The notes below the pieces were generated by a model. It did not search any database. It was not told where the DNA came from and saw only the letters and a list, made by a program, of their open reading frames with translations. The translations under genes were made by a program, and so were the position numbers. A stretch of DNA of 64,000 nucleotides, from NCBI RefSeq assembly GCF_018332715.1, contig NZ_BOQP01000036.1:62001-126000 (forward strand), in the 5' to 3' direction. Position 1 is the stretch's first letter; every line of letters begins with the position of its first letter. Origin of the DNA: Winogradskya consettensis. Lineage in GTDB: Bacteria; Actinomycetota; Actinomycetes; Mycobacteriales; Micromonosporaceae. Shown in pieces: positions 16,605 through 24,233 of the stretch.

Positions 16605-16741
16605 GTAGCTGGGCCGGCCCGGACACGGTGGTTCTGGTCCGGCCCGACGGCTACATCGCAGCACGCGTACCACCGTGGGAGGCGACCCGGGTCCGCGACC
16701 ACCTCCAAGGGTTGACCACCCATCAGCCGGCCCTGGCATAG
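16605..16741 (+). pseudogene. 3' remnant of an FAD-dependent aromatic hydroxylase-type monooxygenase
   Basis: The plus frame ending at TAG 16739-16741 reads WAGPDTVVLVRPDGYIAARV then PPWEATRVRDHLQGL. This matches the C-terminal end of PheA/TfdB-type monooxygenases, where an RPDGY/HxAxR strand closes the thioredoxin-like domain (compare LLRPDGHVAWIG in the intact rox gene nearby). No catalytic domain or start exists upstream. The flanking stretch 16320-16604 holds no convincing gene. Confidence 0.6.
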
Positions 16742-16763
16742 ACAACTCGAACCGGGCCGGCCG

Positions 16764-17588
16764 TCAGCTCGCGGCGAAGGTGGTGCGGCGCCAGGTGTCG
16801 TAGTCGGCGTCGGGCTGCCGGTGGGCGCGGGCGCTGTCGAGGGTGTCGCCGCCGACGCGGAACCGCGAGAGGCCGGTCTCGTCGGTGGCGGCCGCGTGCA
16901 CGGCGGTGGCCACGTCGTCCTCGGTCGCGAAATAGCCGGGGGGCGGCTCGACCTGGAAGCGGGCCAGCTGCTTCTGGACGTACGGCAGGTAGGCCTCCGG
17001 CGCCGGGATGCTCTCGAACCGCTTGGCCGTCTGCGCGAAGAACCCGGTGGTCGGCACGAATCCCGGCTCGACGACCTTGACCAGGACACCCTGGTCGGCG
17101 AGCTCGTATTCGAGCGCCTCGGAGAACGCGTGCAGGGCGGCCTTGCTGCCCCCATAGGCGGCCTGCAGCGGCGTCGGCGTGGCCGCGCTGCTGGAGGTCA
17201 CGTTGACGATGCGGCCGCCGCCCTGCCGCGCGAAGACCGGCAGCGCCGCCCGGATGACGCGCATCGGGCCGAAGACGTTGGTGTCGAACAGCTCCTCGAT
17301 GACAGCGTGCGGGGTCGCCTCGAAGACCGAGAACAGGCCCGCGCCTGCGTTGTTGACCACGACGTCGAGGCGGCCGAATCGGTCGGTCGCCGCGGTGACG
17401 GCTGCGGCGACCGAGGACTCGTCGCGTACGTCGAGGGCCTGCACCAGGAGCCCCTCTGAGGGCTCGCCGTTCCATGCGGCCGGGTCGCGCAGTGTCGCGA
17501 CGACGTTCCACCCCTCGGCGAGGAACTTGGCCACCGTGCGGCGACCGAAGCCCGACGAGCTACCGGTGATGAGGACGGTCTGCGTCAT
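16764..17588 (-). CDS. Short-chain dehydrogenase/reductase
   Basis: This 274-residue classical SDR has the cofactor motif TGSSSGFG at residues 9-16, then LDVVVNNAGAG, a catalytic serine in VTSSSAA and the YGGSK catalytic Tyr/Lys. The C-terminal extension (GGDTLDSARAHRQPDADYD) is typical of the subfamily that reduces carbonyl groups of small xenobiotics. It is divergent from the TetR gene across a 28-bp palindrome and is its probable target. Confidence 0.93.
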   Translation of the reverse strand: MTQTVLITGSSSGFGRRTVAKFLAEGWNVVATLRDPAAWNGEPSEGLLVQALDVRDESSVAAAVTAATDRFGRLDVVVNNAGAGLFSVFEATPHAVIEELFDTNVFGPMRVIRAALPVFARQGGGRIVNVTSSSAATPTPLQAAYGGSKAALHAFSEALEYELADQGVLVKVVEPGFVPTTGFFAQTAKRFESIPAPEAYLPYVQKQLARFQVEPPPGYFATEDDVATAVHAAATDETGLSRFRVGGDTLDSARAHRQPDADYDTWRRTTFAAS

Positions 17589-17601
17589 GACTGCTCCTAA
17601 A

Positions 17602-17629
17602 CTATATGACGTAAATTTACGTCGTATAG
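17602..17629. promoter_or_regulatory. TetR-type operator palindrome
   Basis: CTATATGACGTAAA and TTTACGTCGTATAG form a 28-bp palindrome with one mismatched pair; its core GACGTAAATTTACGTC is a perfect 16-mer. It lies 13 nt upstream of the SDR start and 63 nt upstream of the TetR start. Confidence 0.85.
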
Positions 17630-17692
17630 CGAATGTAGAACGCCGTCTGCCACGCCGTCAACCGTTCTCCTTTATGAGATATAGTTACGGCC

Positions 17693-18361
17693 GTGACACC
17701 ACGACCCCCGGCCTCCGAACGCCTCGACCGCGACGAGCTGCTGACCGTTGCCCTGGCGATCGCCGACACCGACGGGCTCGACGCCGTCACGCTGCGCCGG
17801 GTCGCCACCGGGTTCAACGTGACCCCGATGGCGCTCTACTGGCACTTCAAGGACAAGGACGCCCTGCTCGACGCGCTGGTCGAGCGGATGCTCGGCGAGG
17901 TGGACCTGAGCGCGGGCGGGGCGACCGGCCTGCGCCCGGTCATGACCACGTTCCTGGGCGTCCTGCGCGCCCACCCCGCCCTCGCCGAGATCACCCCGCT
18001 GCGCATGATGCGCACCGACGCCGGCATCGACCTGTCCGAGCTGGTCATCGGCCTGCTACGCGCCGAGGGCCATACGCCGGTCGCCGCGGCCCAGCTGAGC
18101 ATCTTCCTGCTCGATGCGCTGATCGGTCTGGTGATCAACCAGCCGGGCGAGCTCGCCGTCCCCGACCCCGCCCGGCGCGCGACCATGCTCGACGCCAAAC
18201 GCGCCCGGCTGAAGTCGCTGTCACCGCAGGCCTATCCGAATCTCACCGAGGCCGCCGACTTCTTCCTCGGCGTGCCCGACGAGGCTGAATACTACGAACG
18301 CGGCCTGACCATGCTGATGCAGGGCGTTCAGCCCGCGGCACCGAACCAGCGGGTGAGGTGA
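17693..18361 (+). CDS. TetR/AcrR-family repressor
   Basis: This 222-residue regulator has an N-terminal TetR helix-turn-helix (VTLRRVATGFNVTPMALYWH, then FKDKDALLDALVERML) and a helical ligand domain of the TetR_C type. The start is GTG at 17693. It is divergent from the SDR gene and likely binds the palindrome at 17602-17629. Its 3' end overlaps the convergent rox gene by 34 bp. Confidence 0.93.
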   Translation: MTPRPPASERLDRDELLTVALAIADTDGLDAVTLRRVATGFNVTPMALYWHFKDKDALLDALVERMLGEVDLSAGGATGLRPVMTTFLGVLRAHPALAEITPLRMMRTDAGIDLSELVIGLLRAEGHTPVAAAQLSIFLLDALIGLVINQPGELAVPDPARRATMLDAKRARLKSLSPQAYPNLTEAADFFLGVPDEAEYYERGLTMLMQGVQPAAPNQRVR

Positions 18362-19740
18362 CCGTCGAGGTCCCGCTGGTCGTCGCCGATCCAGGCCACG
18401 TGACCGTCGGGGCGTAGCAGGACAGCCGGGACGTCCAATGCCGCACCGGGATCCGCGAGGTGATCGACGCGGTCCGCCCAGCCGCCGGTGGCCAGGCGGC
18501 CGGTGCGGTCCAGCAGCAGGCCGCGACCGCGATGCAGCAGACCGTAGAGGCGCCCGTGCTCCAGGTCGATGTCGGGCAGGCGGCGGCCGAGCAGGTCAGG
18601 GCCTGCGCCGAGGTCGTAGCGGATGCCGATCCCGGTGATCTTCTCCATCAGGCGGCGGTTGACGTCGTCGAAGTCCATCAGCTCGGTGAGCAGCCTGCGC
18701 ACGGCCTGCGGACCCGGTCCGGGGGCCAGTAGTTCCGTCTGGGCGCGGGTGTTGTCCAGCACGTCCGCGGCGACCGGATGCCGTTCCGCCTCATAGGTGT
18801 CGAGCAGCGTCTCCGGTGCCCAGCCGCGGATCTGCGCGGCCAGTTTCCAGCCGAGGTTGATCGCGTCCTGAATGCCGAGGTTGAGGCCCTGCCCGCCGAT
18901 GGGTGGATGGATGTGCGCCGCGTCGCCGGCCAGCAACACCCGCCCTACCCGGTAACGGTCGGCCAGCCGGGTGGCGTCCCCGAAACGGGACAGCCAGCGC
19001 GGGGAATGCACACCGAAATCGGTGCCGGCGACGGCGCGTAACCGCTGTTGAAAATCGTCGAGCGTCGGCGGTTTCGTGCGATCGTCGACTCGTCCGGCGG
19101 GGACCACGACGCTATAGGCACCGGCGCCTGCGGGCCTGAGCCAGAACGGCCGCACGGTACGGCTCAGCTCGCCCACCTTCGCGGCGATCTCCTGCTGCGG
19201 CGCGGTCACCTGCATCTCACCCATCAGCGTCTCGTTGCGCGACGGTTCGCCGGGGAAACCGACCCCGAGCAGTTTGCGCACTGTGCTTCGCGCACCGTCA
19301 CAACCGACGAGATAGCGGGTACGCAACTGTTCGCCGTCACCCAGTTCGACGGTCACACCGTCGTCGTCCTGCTCGAAGTCGGCGACCTCGGCACCACGCC
19401 GGATCTGCGTACCCGCGTGCTCTTCGAGGAGGCGAACGATGACAGGCTGCGGAATGCCGAGCAGGTAGGCGTACGCGGAATCCAGGCTTTTTGGTGCCGG
19501 TTTGTCGATGGCCGCGAAGTAGGCCCCGGCCGGGCGCTTTCTTCCGTGCTCCAGAACACGCTCCAGCAGCCCGCGCATCGCCATCAGCTCGATACTGCGA
19601 ATGTGCAGCCCGACTATGCGTACGGAGGAGGCGGGCTCGGTGTCCTTCTCCAGCACGAGCACCCGAACATCGTGCAGCCGCAGCTCGGCGGCCAGCATCG
19701 CGCCGGTCGGACCACACCCGGCGATAATCACGTCGAACAC
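18328..19740 (-). CDS. rox: Rifampicin monooxygenase-like FAD hydroxylase
   Basis: This 470-residue class A flavin monooxygenase has a dinucleotide motif AGCGPTGAML at the N-terminus and a DG motif VGCDGARSTVRKLLGVGFPG. It also has the GD motif LLAGDAAHIHPPIGGQG and the C-terminal LLRPDGHVAWIG. Long stretches match Streptomyces Rox as I remember it: EHGRKRPAGAYFAAIDKPAP, AVAGTDFGVHSPRWLSRFGD and RRLLTELMDFDDVNRRLMEK. Rox hydroxylates rifamycins at the naphthoquinone and leads to ring opening, giving resistance. GTG at 19740 was selected because GAAAGG lies 8-9 nt upstream and homologues begin FDVIIAG. A leader ORF and hairpin lie directly upstream. Confidence 0.85.
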   Translation of the reverse strand: MFDVIIAGCGPTGAMLAAELRLHDVRVLVLEKDTEPASSVRIVGLHIRSIELMAMRGLLERVLEHGRKRPAGAYFAAIDKPAPKSLDSAYAYLLGIPQPVIVRLLEEHAGTQIRRGAEVADFEQDDDGVTVELGDGEQLRTRYLVGCDGARSTVRKLLGVGFPGEPSRNETLMGEMQVTAPQQEIAAKVGELSRTVRPFWLRPAGAGAYSVVVPAGRVDDRTKPPTLDDFQQRLRAVAGTDFGVHSPRWLSRFGDATRLADRYRVGRVLLAGDAAHIHPPIGGQGLNLGIQDAINLGWKLAAQIRGWAPETLLDTYEAERHPVAADVLDNTRAQTELLAPGPGPQAVRRLLTELMDFDDVNRRLMEKITGIGIRYDLGAGPDLLGRRLPDIDLEHGRLYGLLHRGRGLLLDRTGRLATGGWADRVDHLADPGAALDVPAVLLRPDGHVAWIGDDQRDLDGHLTRWFGAAG

Positions 19741-19753
19741 AGGGAATGCCTTT

Positions 19754-19774
19754 CGGGAGAGTCTGGCGCTCCCG
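19754..19774 (-). promoter_or_regulatory. Hairpin adjoining the rox ribosome-binding site
   Basis: On the minus strand CGGGAG and CTCCCG form a 6-bp stem with a 9-nt loop. The descending arm abuts the GAAAGG ribosome site of rox, and the hairpin begins 7 nt after the leader ORF stop. It could modulate rox translation or simply be chance in GC-rich DNA. Confidence 0.45.
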
Positions 19775-19781
19775 GCGACAC

Positions 19782-19841
19782 CTACGTCAATCGCCCGACC
19801 GGCACGGCAAGGGGGAGCACCCACATCAACAGATCGTTCAT
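19782..19841 (-). CDS. 19-codon leader peptide ORF upstream of rox
   Basis: ATG at 19841 is preceded by AAGGAGGTGAAACCC, the strongest Shine-Dalgarno in this region. It encodes MNDLLMWVLPLAVPVGRLT and a TAG at 19782-19784, in a different frame from rox. The 41 nt after the stop carry a hairpin and the rox ribosome site. The short hydrophobic peptide with prolines near the end is reminiscent of regulatory leader peptides. No homologue is known to me. Confidence 0.6.
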   Translation of the reverse strand: MNDLLMWVLPLAVPVGRLT

Positions 19842-19856
19842 GGGTTTCACCTCCTT

Positions 19857-19875
19857 GGGCGTTGCCGCGGTCAAC
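19857..19875 (-). promoter_or_regulatory. Candidate rifamycin-associated element (RAE)
   Basis: The 19 bp GGGCGTTGCCGCGGTCAAC (plus strand) match the RAE consensus, as I remember it, at about 13 of 19 positions when reverse-complemented. RAEs are inverted repeats upstream of rifamycin-inactivating genes in actinomycetes. A TATAGT -10-like box lies at 19881-19886 on the minus strand, so the element would overlap the start of transcription. Confidence 0.3.
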
Positions 19876-19953
19876 TGCGAACTATACCGAAAACCAGCTG
19901 GTCGGAGCGGACCCGGGCTCAGCGAATCCCCCGTCGGCACCGGGCGCCGTTTC

Positions 19954-19985
19954 TAACGGTCGTTTCAGGTTCGCTCGGTATGAAC
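19954..19985 (+). promoter_or_regulatory. Shared promoter element, copy 1 (upstream of NarL-type regulator)
   Basis: TAACGGTCGTTTCAGGTTCG continues into CTCGGTATGAA. The same block, with three differences in 30 nt, occurs at 22024-22055. Two TCG-starting heptamers (TCGTTTC, TCGCTCG) are 11 bp apart, the spacing of OmpR/SARP binding sites. It lies about 50 nt upstream of GTG 20034. Confidence 0.65.
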
Positions 19986-20033
19986 TGGGCATCGCCGGGC
20001 GACCCGGGTCTCGACCCTGAAAGGCAGCCATTC

Positions 20034-20738
20034 GTGATTTCTGTGCTCGTGGTGGACGCACAGCCGCTGCAGCGCCTCGGGTTCCGTGCGCTGCTGGAGT
20101 GCACCCCCGACACCGAGATCGTCGGTGAGGCCGGCACCGGCACCGAGGCCGTTCGGCAGATCACCGAGCTGCGCCCCGACGTGGTGCTAATGGACATCCG
20201 GATGCCGGGCGTCGACGGGATCGAGGCGACCCGGCGCATCGTCGCAGGCGGTGGGCGCTCGCGGATCCTGGTGCTGACGACGTTCGACGTGGAACGGTAC
20301 GCGTTCGCCGCGCTGCGGGCCGGGGCGAGTGGTTTCCTGCTCAAGGACATCGGCCCGGACGAGCTGCTCGCCGGCATCCGGGCCGTCGCCGCTGGAGACG
20401 CGGTGATCGCGCCGGCGCTGACTCGGCGGCTGCTCGACGCGTTCGCCGACCAGCTCGATGGTGACCTCTGCGGACCCGTGCGGAGCGATCCCCGGCTGAG
20501 CTTCCTGACCCACCGCGAGCGCGAGGTCCTCGTCGCCATCGGCCAGGGGCTCACCAACGGCGAGATCGCGCAACGGTTCACGCTGTCGGAGTCGACGGTG
20601 AAGACCCACGTCGGGCGGGTCCTCGCCAAGATCGGCGCACGGGACCGGATCCAGGCGGTCATCCTCGCCTACAACATGAGACTCACCCGGCCGGTCCAGC
20701 AATTCGTCTCGCCCGTCAGCGGGGGGAGACCATCATGA
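20034..20738 (+). CDS. NarL/FixJ-type response regulator, orphan
   Basis: This 234-residue regulator has a receiver domain (ISVLVVDAQPLQRLGFRALL, phospho-acceptor Asp in DVVLMDIRMPGVDGIEATRR, Thr in LVLTTFD, Lys in FLLKDIGPDEL). A LuxR-type helix-turn-helix follows (FLTHREREVLVAIGQGLTNG, then AQRFTLSESTVKTHVGRVL). GTG 20034 is preceded by GAAAGG at 9 nt. No histidine kinase adjoins it; the only kinase nearby (25685) is paired with an OmpR-type regulator. Its stop overlaps the convergent PHM-like gene by 23 bp. Confidence 0.92.
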   Translation: MISVLVVDAQPLQRLGFRALLECTPDTEIVGEAGTGTEAVRQITELRPDVVLMDIRMPGVDGIEATRRIVAGGGRSRILVLTTFDVERYAFAALRAGASGFLLKDIGPDELLAGIRAVAAGDAVIAPALTRRLLDAFADQLDGDLCGPVRSDPRLSFLTHREREVLVAIGQGLTNGEIAQRFTLSESTVKTHVGRVLAKIGARDRIQAVILAYNMRLTRPVQQFVSPVSGGRPS

Positions 20739-21927
20739 TGCCCGTGCACATCTCGTCGCTGGTGCCGTCGCCCCACACCACATAGCGTGGCGGCAGCTTC
20801 TTCAACTGCGGTAGTTGCCTGCGCAGCCTCGCGTCGTGCGTACACGTCACCCGCAGTGTGTCTCCCGGACCGATCTCCACCGGCGACGGCAATGTGATCA
20901 GCCGCTGGTTGTCGAAGTCGAACCGCGGCACGTCCAGCACGACCTTGGCGTTCGGCGTGCCCGGGTTGAGTTCGACCTTGATGGCGCGCCCGAGCAGGTG
21001 CATGTGGCCGAACCCTGCGAACAGCGTCATCGGCGCCCGCACCTTCTGGTCGCAGGTCTGGGTGTTACCGGGCTTCGGCACGCCGCCCGGGTTGCATTCC
21101 TGCACCTGGCGGTCCGCCGACTCGCCGACATCCGGTCCGAACCGCTTCGTCACGTCCGCGATCGAGGCCGCCCGGTCACAGAGCGGACCCGACTCGTCGG
21201 GTGCGCAGGGCAGGTCGGTCGGCGCGTCGAGCGGCAACGTGATGAGTTCCCGGGTCTGCGGCGTGCCGTCCGTCAGCCGCAGCCGCACCGCCGAGCGGTC
21301 CGACCCTGCCGGTCTGCCGTCGGTCGCGAGAAGGTTGTAGTGGATCTGGAGGATGATCAGGCTGCCCGGCCCCAGCTTGAAGCCGATGTCCTGGTCGAGC
21401 AGCGTCTCCGTGGCGCCCGGCGCCCAGGTGTCCACCCACGTCGCGCCCTGATCGTCGCCATCCACGTCGGCGCCGGGCACGCCGGTCCCGCCGAAACACT
21501 GCCAGCCGAGCCCGGGCGTCTTCGCGTCCTGCTCGCGCACCAGGGCAGCGCGGTCAGGCGCCACCGCGTACACGATGGCGTGGTGTGCGATGGCGACGTT
21601 CTCCGGTGCGAATTGGGATCCGGTCACGAACGCCGTCCTGGTCAGGCCCGGATCGATCACCTGGCACCGGTACTCGTCCGTGCCGCCGTCCTCCGGCGCC
21701 GCAGGCGTGTAGGCCTCGGCCATCTTCAGGTCCAGGAGCCGCTCGCCGGCGCGCAACGCCTGCGGTAGAGCCGACGAAGCGCCCGCGTGCATGCCGTGCG
21801 GCCCGGCAGCTGAGGGCGCCGCACTGTTGTCGGCGTCCGACCCGCAGGCGGCGACGGCAGCGAGCGCTGTCACCAGCGTCATGGCTCCCACCGTGAAATT
21901 CCATCGTGGACTGTCCGGTTTCCTCAT
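20716..21927 (-). CDS. PHM-like copper monooxygenase lipoprotein
   Basis: This 403-residue protein has a lipoprotein signal (hydrophobic run ending LAAVAAC, Cys28 lipidated). All copper-ligand motifs of peptidylglycine alpha-hydroxylating and dopamine beta monooxygenases appear in order. They are HHAIVYAV (CuH histidine pair), ILQIHYNL (third CuH histidine), GHMHLLGR (CuM histidines) and GTSDEMC (CuM methionine). Such enzymes use ascorbate, copper and O2 to hydroxylate C-H bonds. A bacterial membrane-anchored version is uncommon; the substrate is unknown. It is divergent from the MMPL gene with two palindromes between them. Confidence 0.8.
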   Translation of the reverse strand: MRKPDSPRWNFTVGAMTLVTALAAVAACGSDADNSAAPSAAGPHGMHAGASSALPQALRAGERLLDLKMAEAYTPAAPEDGGTDEYRCQVIDPGLTRTAFVTGSQFAPENVAIAHHAIVYAVAPDRAALVREQDAKTPGLGWQCFGGTGVPGADVDGDDQGATWVDTWAPGATETLLDQDIGFKLGPGSLIILQIHYNLLATDGRPAGSDRSAVRLRLTDGTPQTRELITLPLDAPTDLPCAPDESGPLCDRAASIADVTKRFGPDVGESADRQVQECNPGGVPKPGNTQTCDQKVRAPMTLFAGFGHMHLLGRAIKVELNPGTPNAKVVLDVPRFDFDNQRLITLPSPVEIGPGDTLRVTCTHDARLRRQLPQLKKLPPRYVVWGDGTSDEMCTGIMMVSPR

Positions 21928-21964
21928 AGCTCGGACGCTAGGACAGATTCCGTCGGGTTTCGTC

Positions 21965-22008
21965 GTACCGCGGTCGTCTTCGCCGGGAGGCAGGTGGTAC
22001 CGCGGTAC
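21965..22008. promoter_or_regulatory. Paired palindromes upstream of PHM-like gene
   Basis: A perfect 12-bp palindrome GTACCGCGGTAC occupies 21997-22008 and a near copy GTACCGCGGTCG occupies 21965-21976. Their spacing is 32 bp, about three helical turns. They lie between the divergent PHM-like and MMPL genes, consistent with a dimeric repressor site. Confidence 0.5.
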
Positions 22009-22023
22009 TACTGGTCACCGAAT

Positions 22024-22055
22024 TAACGGTCGTCTCAGATTCGCTCGGTACGACT
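22024..22055 (+). promoter_or_regulatory. Shared promoter element, copy 2 (upstream of MMPL gene)
   Basis: TAACGGTCGTCTCAGATTCG continues into CTCGGTACGA, almost identical to 19954-19985. It ends about 41 nt before the MMPL start at 22097. Confidence 0.65.
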
Positions 22056-22096
22056 GTGGCCTCAGACAAGCGATGCAACTCGTCAGGAGGCTTTTG

Positions 22097-24217
22097 ATGT
22101 CAGTCAACGCAGCGTCGCCCAGGGAAGTGCCGCCCGGCCGGTGGGTGCCGTGGCTGGTGATCGGCTTGTGGCTGGTGCTGGCGGCGGTCATGGTGCCGTT
22201 GAGCGGAAAATTGAGCTCGGTCACCACCGACAAAGCCGTGGACACCCTGCCCGCCGGCGCCGAGTCCACCAAAGTGGCGGTGCTGGAGGACAGTCTCCCC
22301 GGCGGCGAGGACAACACGTTCGTCTTCGTGTACCACCGCGCCGGCGGCCTGACCGACGCCGACCGCGCGACGGTCGAGCGCCACTACGACACCCTTGCCG
22401 AGCGGTACCCGCCGAAGGCGGCGGACGACGAGGGCCCGTCGACGAGACTTTCCACCGATGGCAAGGCGATGACGTTCACCCTCGACGTCAGCACGACCTA
22501 CGGCGCACCGGAGGCCATAGTCGGCCCGTTACGGGACGCTGCGAAGGACCGCCCCGCCGGCCTGGAACTCGACGTGACCGGCCCGGCCGCGATCGACGGC
22601 GACATGGACGCCGTCTTCGACGGCATCGACCTGCAGGTCCTCCTCACCACGGTCATCGTCGTCACGGTCCTGCTCATCCTCACCTACCGCAGCCCGGTGT
22701 TGTGGTTCGTCCCGCTCGTGGCCGTGGGCGCGGCCGCACTGACGGCGATGGCGACCGTCTACCTGCTCGTCAAGGGCTTCGGCATCGTGGTCAACGACCA
22801 GAACTCGGCGTTGCTGACGATCCTGGTGTTCGGCGTCGGCACGGACTACGCGTTGTTGCTCATCGCTCGATATCGGGAGGCACTGCACCACCACGAGAAC
22901 GTCCGGGTCGCGATGGTCCACGCTCTGCGCGGCGCGGCGCCGGCCATCGTTGCGTCCGCGGCCACCGTGGTCGCCGGGCTGCTCTGCCTGCTCGTCGCGG
23001 ACCTGAACAGCACCAGCGGGCTGGGCCCGATCGGCGCCGCCGGCATCCTGTGCGCGCTGGCGGCCATGCTGACCCTGTTCCCGGCGATGCTCGTGGTGCT
23101 GGGCAGGCGAATCTTCTGGCCCGCCATCCCGCGGTTCAGCACGGCCGTGCAGGACAAGCCCGGGCTGTGGGGACGGCTCGGCACCGGCATCAACCGCCGG
23201 CGGTGGGTGGCCACGCTCGGCTCGCTCGGAGTCCTCGGTGTGCTCGCCATCGGTCTGACGGACAACACCGGCGCCCTGCGGGAGCAGGACCAGTTCCTGT
23301 CCGCGCCGGAGTCCGTCACCGGCTTCACGGTTCTCCGCCGGCACTTCCCGGAGCTCGGCGGCCAGCCGATGACGATCTATACGCGGCCGGCGTACCAGGA
23401 GCGGGTGGTCGACATCGCCAAGCGCACCCCAGGCGTGGCAGAGGCCGTCCCGGGCAAGGCCGTCGGAGGCTGGGCCGAGATCTCCGTTTTCCCGACCGAC
23501 GCGCCGGACACCACCGCGGAGTACGACACGATCAAGCGGGTGCGCACCGCCGTGCACGGGGTGTTCGGGGCGGAGGCGATCGTCGGCGGGCCGAGCGCGG
23601 AGAACCTCGACACGGAGGTGACCACCCGCCGCGACGAGAAGCGGGTGATCCCGCTGGTGCTCGCCGTCGTCCTGATCGTCCTCGGGCTGCTGCTGCGCGC
23701 GATCGTGGCCCCGCTGGTCCTGATGGCAACGGTGATCATCTCGTTCGCGGCGGCCTTCGGCGGCAGCGTGTTCGTCTTCGACACGATCCTCGGGTTCAAA
23801 GGTATCGACTCCTCGGTGCCGCTGCTGGCATTCCTGTTCCTGGTGGCGCTCGGCGTCGACTACAACATCTTCCTGGCAAGCCGGGCCAGGGAGGAGACCG
23901 CGCGGCTCGGCTCCCGGGAGGGCATGCTGAAGGCCCTGTTGGCCACCGGTGGCGTCATCACCTCGGCAGGGCTCGTCCTGGCGGCCACGTTCGCGGTCCT
24001 CGCCACACTTCCGCTGGTGATGCTGATCGAGGTCGGGTTCCTGGTCGCCTTTGGCGTACTGCTCGACGCCCTGCTGGTGCGGTCGGTCCTGGTGCCCGCC
24101 CTCACCCTCCTGATCGGCCGGCGGATCTGGTGGCCGAGCCGGCTGTCCCGTCCAGCGGCAGGGCCGCCGATCGATCGGCACACGCTCGCCGAGGAGGAGC
24201 CCGCGCTGCAACGGTGA
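22097..24217 (+). CDS. MMPL/RND-family membrane transporter
   Basis: This 706-residue transporter has the two-half MMPL layout. Transmembrane helix 1 near the N-terminus is followed by a large extracytoplasmic domain. A five-helix bundle follows, with GVGTDYALLLIARYREALHH, where the GxxxDY signature carries the proton-relay Asp. The second half repeats this with ALGVDYNIFLASRAREETAR. MMPL proteins export lipids, siderophores or drugs using proton motive force. ATG 22097 is fixed by AGGAGG six nt upstream; an in-frame ATG at 22073 would leave that site inside the gene. It converges with the kinase gene. Confidence 0.93.
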   Translation: MSVNAASPREVPPGRWVPWLVIGLWLVLAAVMVPLSGKLSSVTTDKAVDTLPAGAESTKVAVLEDSLPGGEDNTFVFVYHRAGGLTDADRATVERHYDTLAERYPPKAADDEGPSTRLSTDGKAMTFTLDVSTTYGAPEAIVGPLRDAAKDRPAGLELDVTGPAAIDGDMDAVFDGIDLQVLLTTVIVVTVLLILTYRSPVLWFVPLVAVGAAALTAMATVYLLVKGFGIVVNDQNSALLTILVFGVGTDYALLLIARYREALHHHENVRVAMVHALRGAAPAIVASAATVVAGLLCLLVADLNSTSGLGPIGAAGILCALAAMLTLFPAMLVVLGRRIFWPAIPRFSTAVQDKPGLWGRLGTGINRRRWVATLGSLGVLGVLAIGLTDNTGALREQDQFLSAPESVTGFTVLRRHFPELGGQPMTIYTRPAYQERVVDIAKRTPGVAEAVPGKAVGGWAEISVFPTDAPDTTAEYDTIKRVRTAVHGVFGAEAIVGGPSAENLDTEVTTRRDEKRVIPLVLAVVLIVLGLLLRAIVAPLVLMATVIISFAAAFGGSVFVFDTILGFKGIDSSVPLLAFLFLVALGVDYNIFLASRAREETARLGSREGMLKALLATGGVITSAGLVLAATFAVLATLPLVMLIEVGFLVAFGVLLDALLVRSVLVPALTLLIGRRIWWPSRLSRPAAGPPIDRHTLAEEEPALQR

Positions 24218-24233
24218 GCGTGGCGGGACCCGC

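Noticed and set aside
16446..16745. Minus-strand 99-residue open frame with a plausible-looking tail (ARTAALTHSAHDRDTRVNQL)
   Set aside because: Half of it is antisense to the monooxygenase remnant and the rest matches nothing I know; no ribosome site.
22529..24211. Long minus-strand open frame opposite the MMPL gene
   Set aside because: Arginine/aspartate/glutamine-rich low-complexity translation typical of antisense frames in GC-rich genes; MMPL motifs are on the plus strand.
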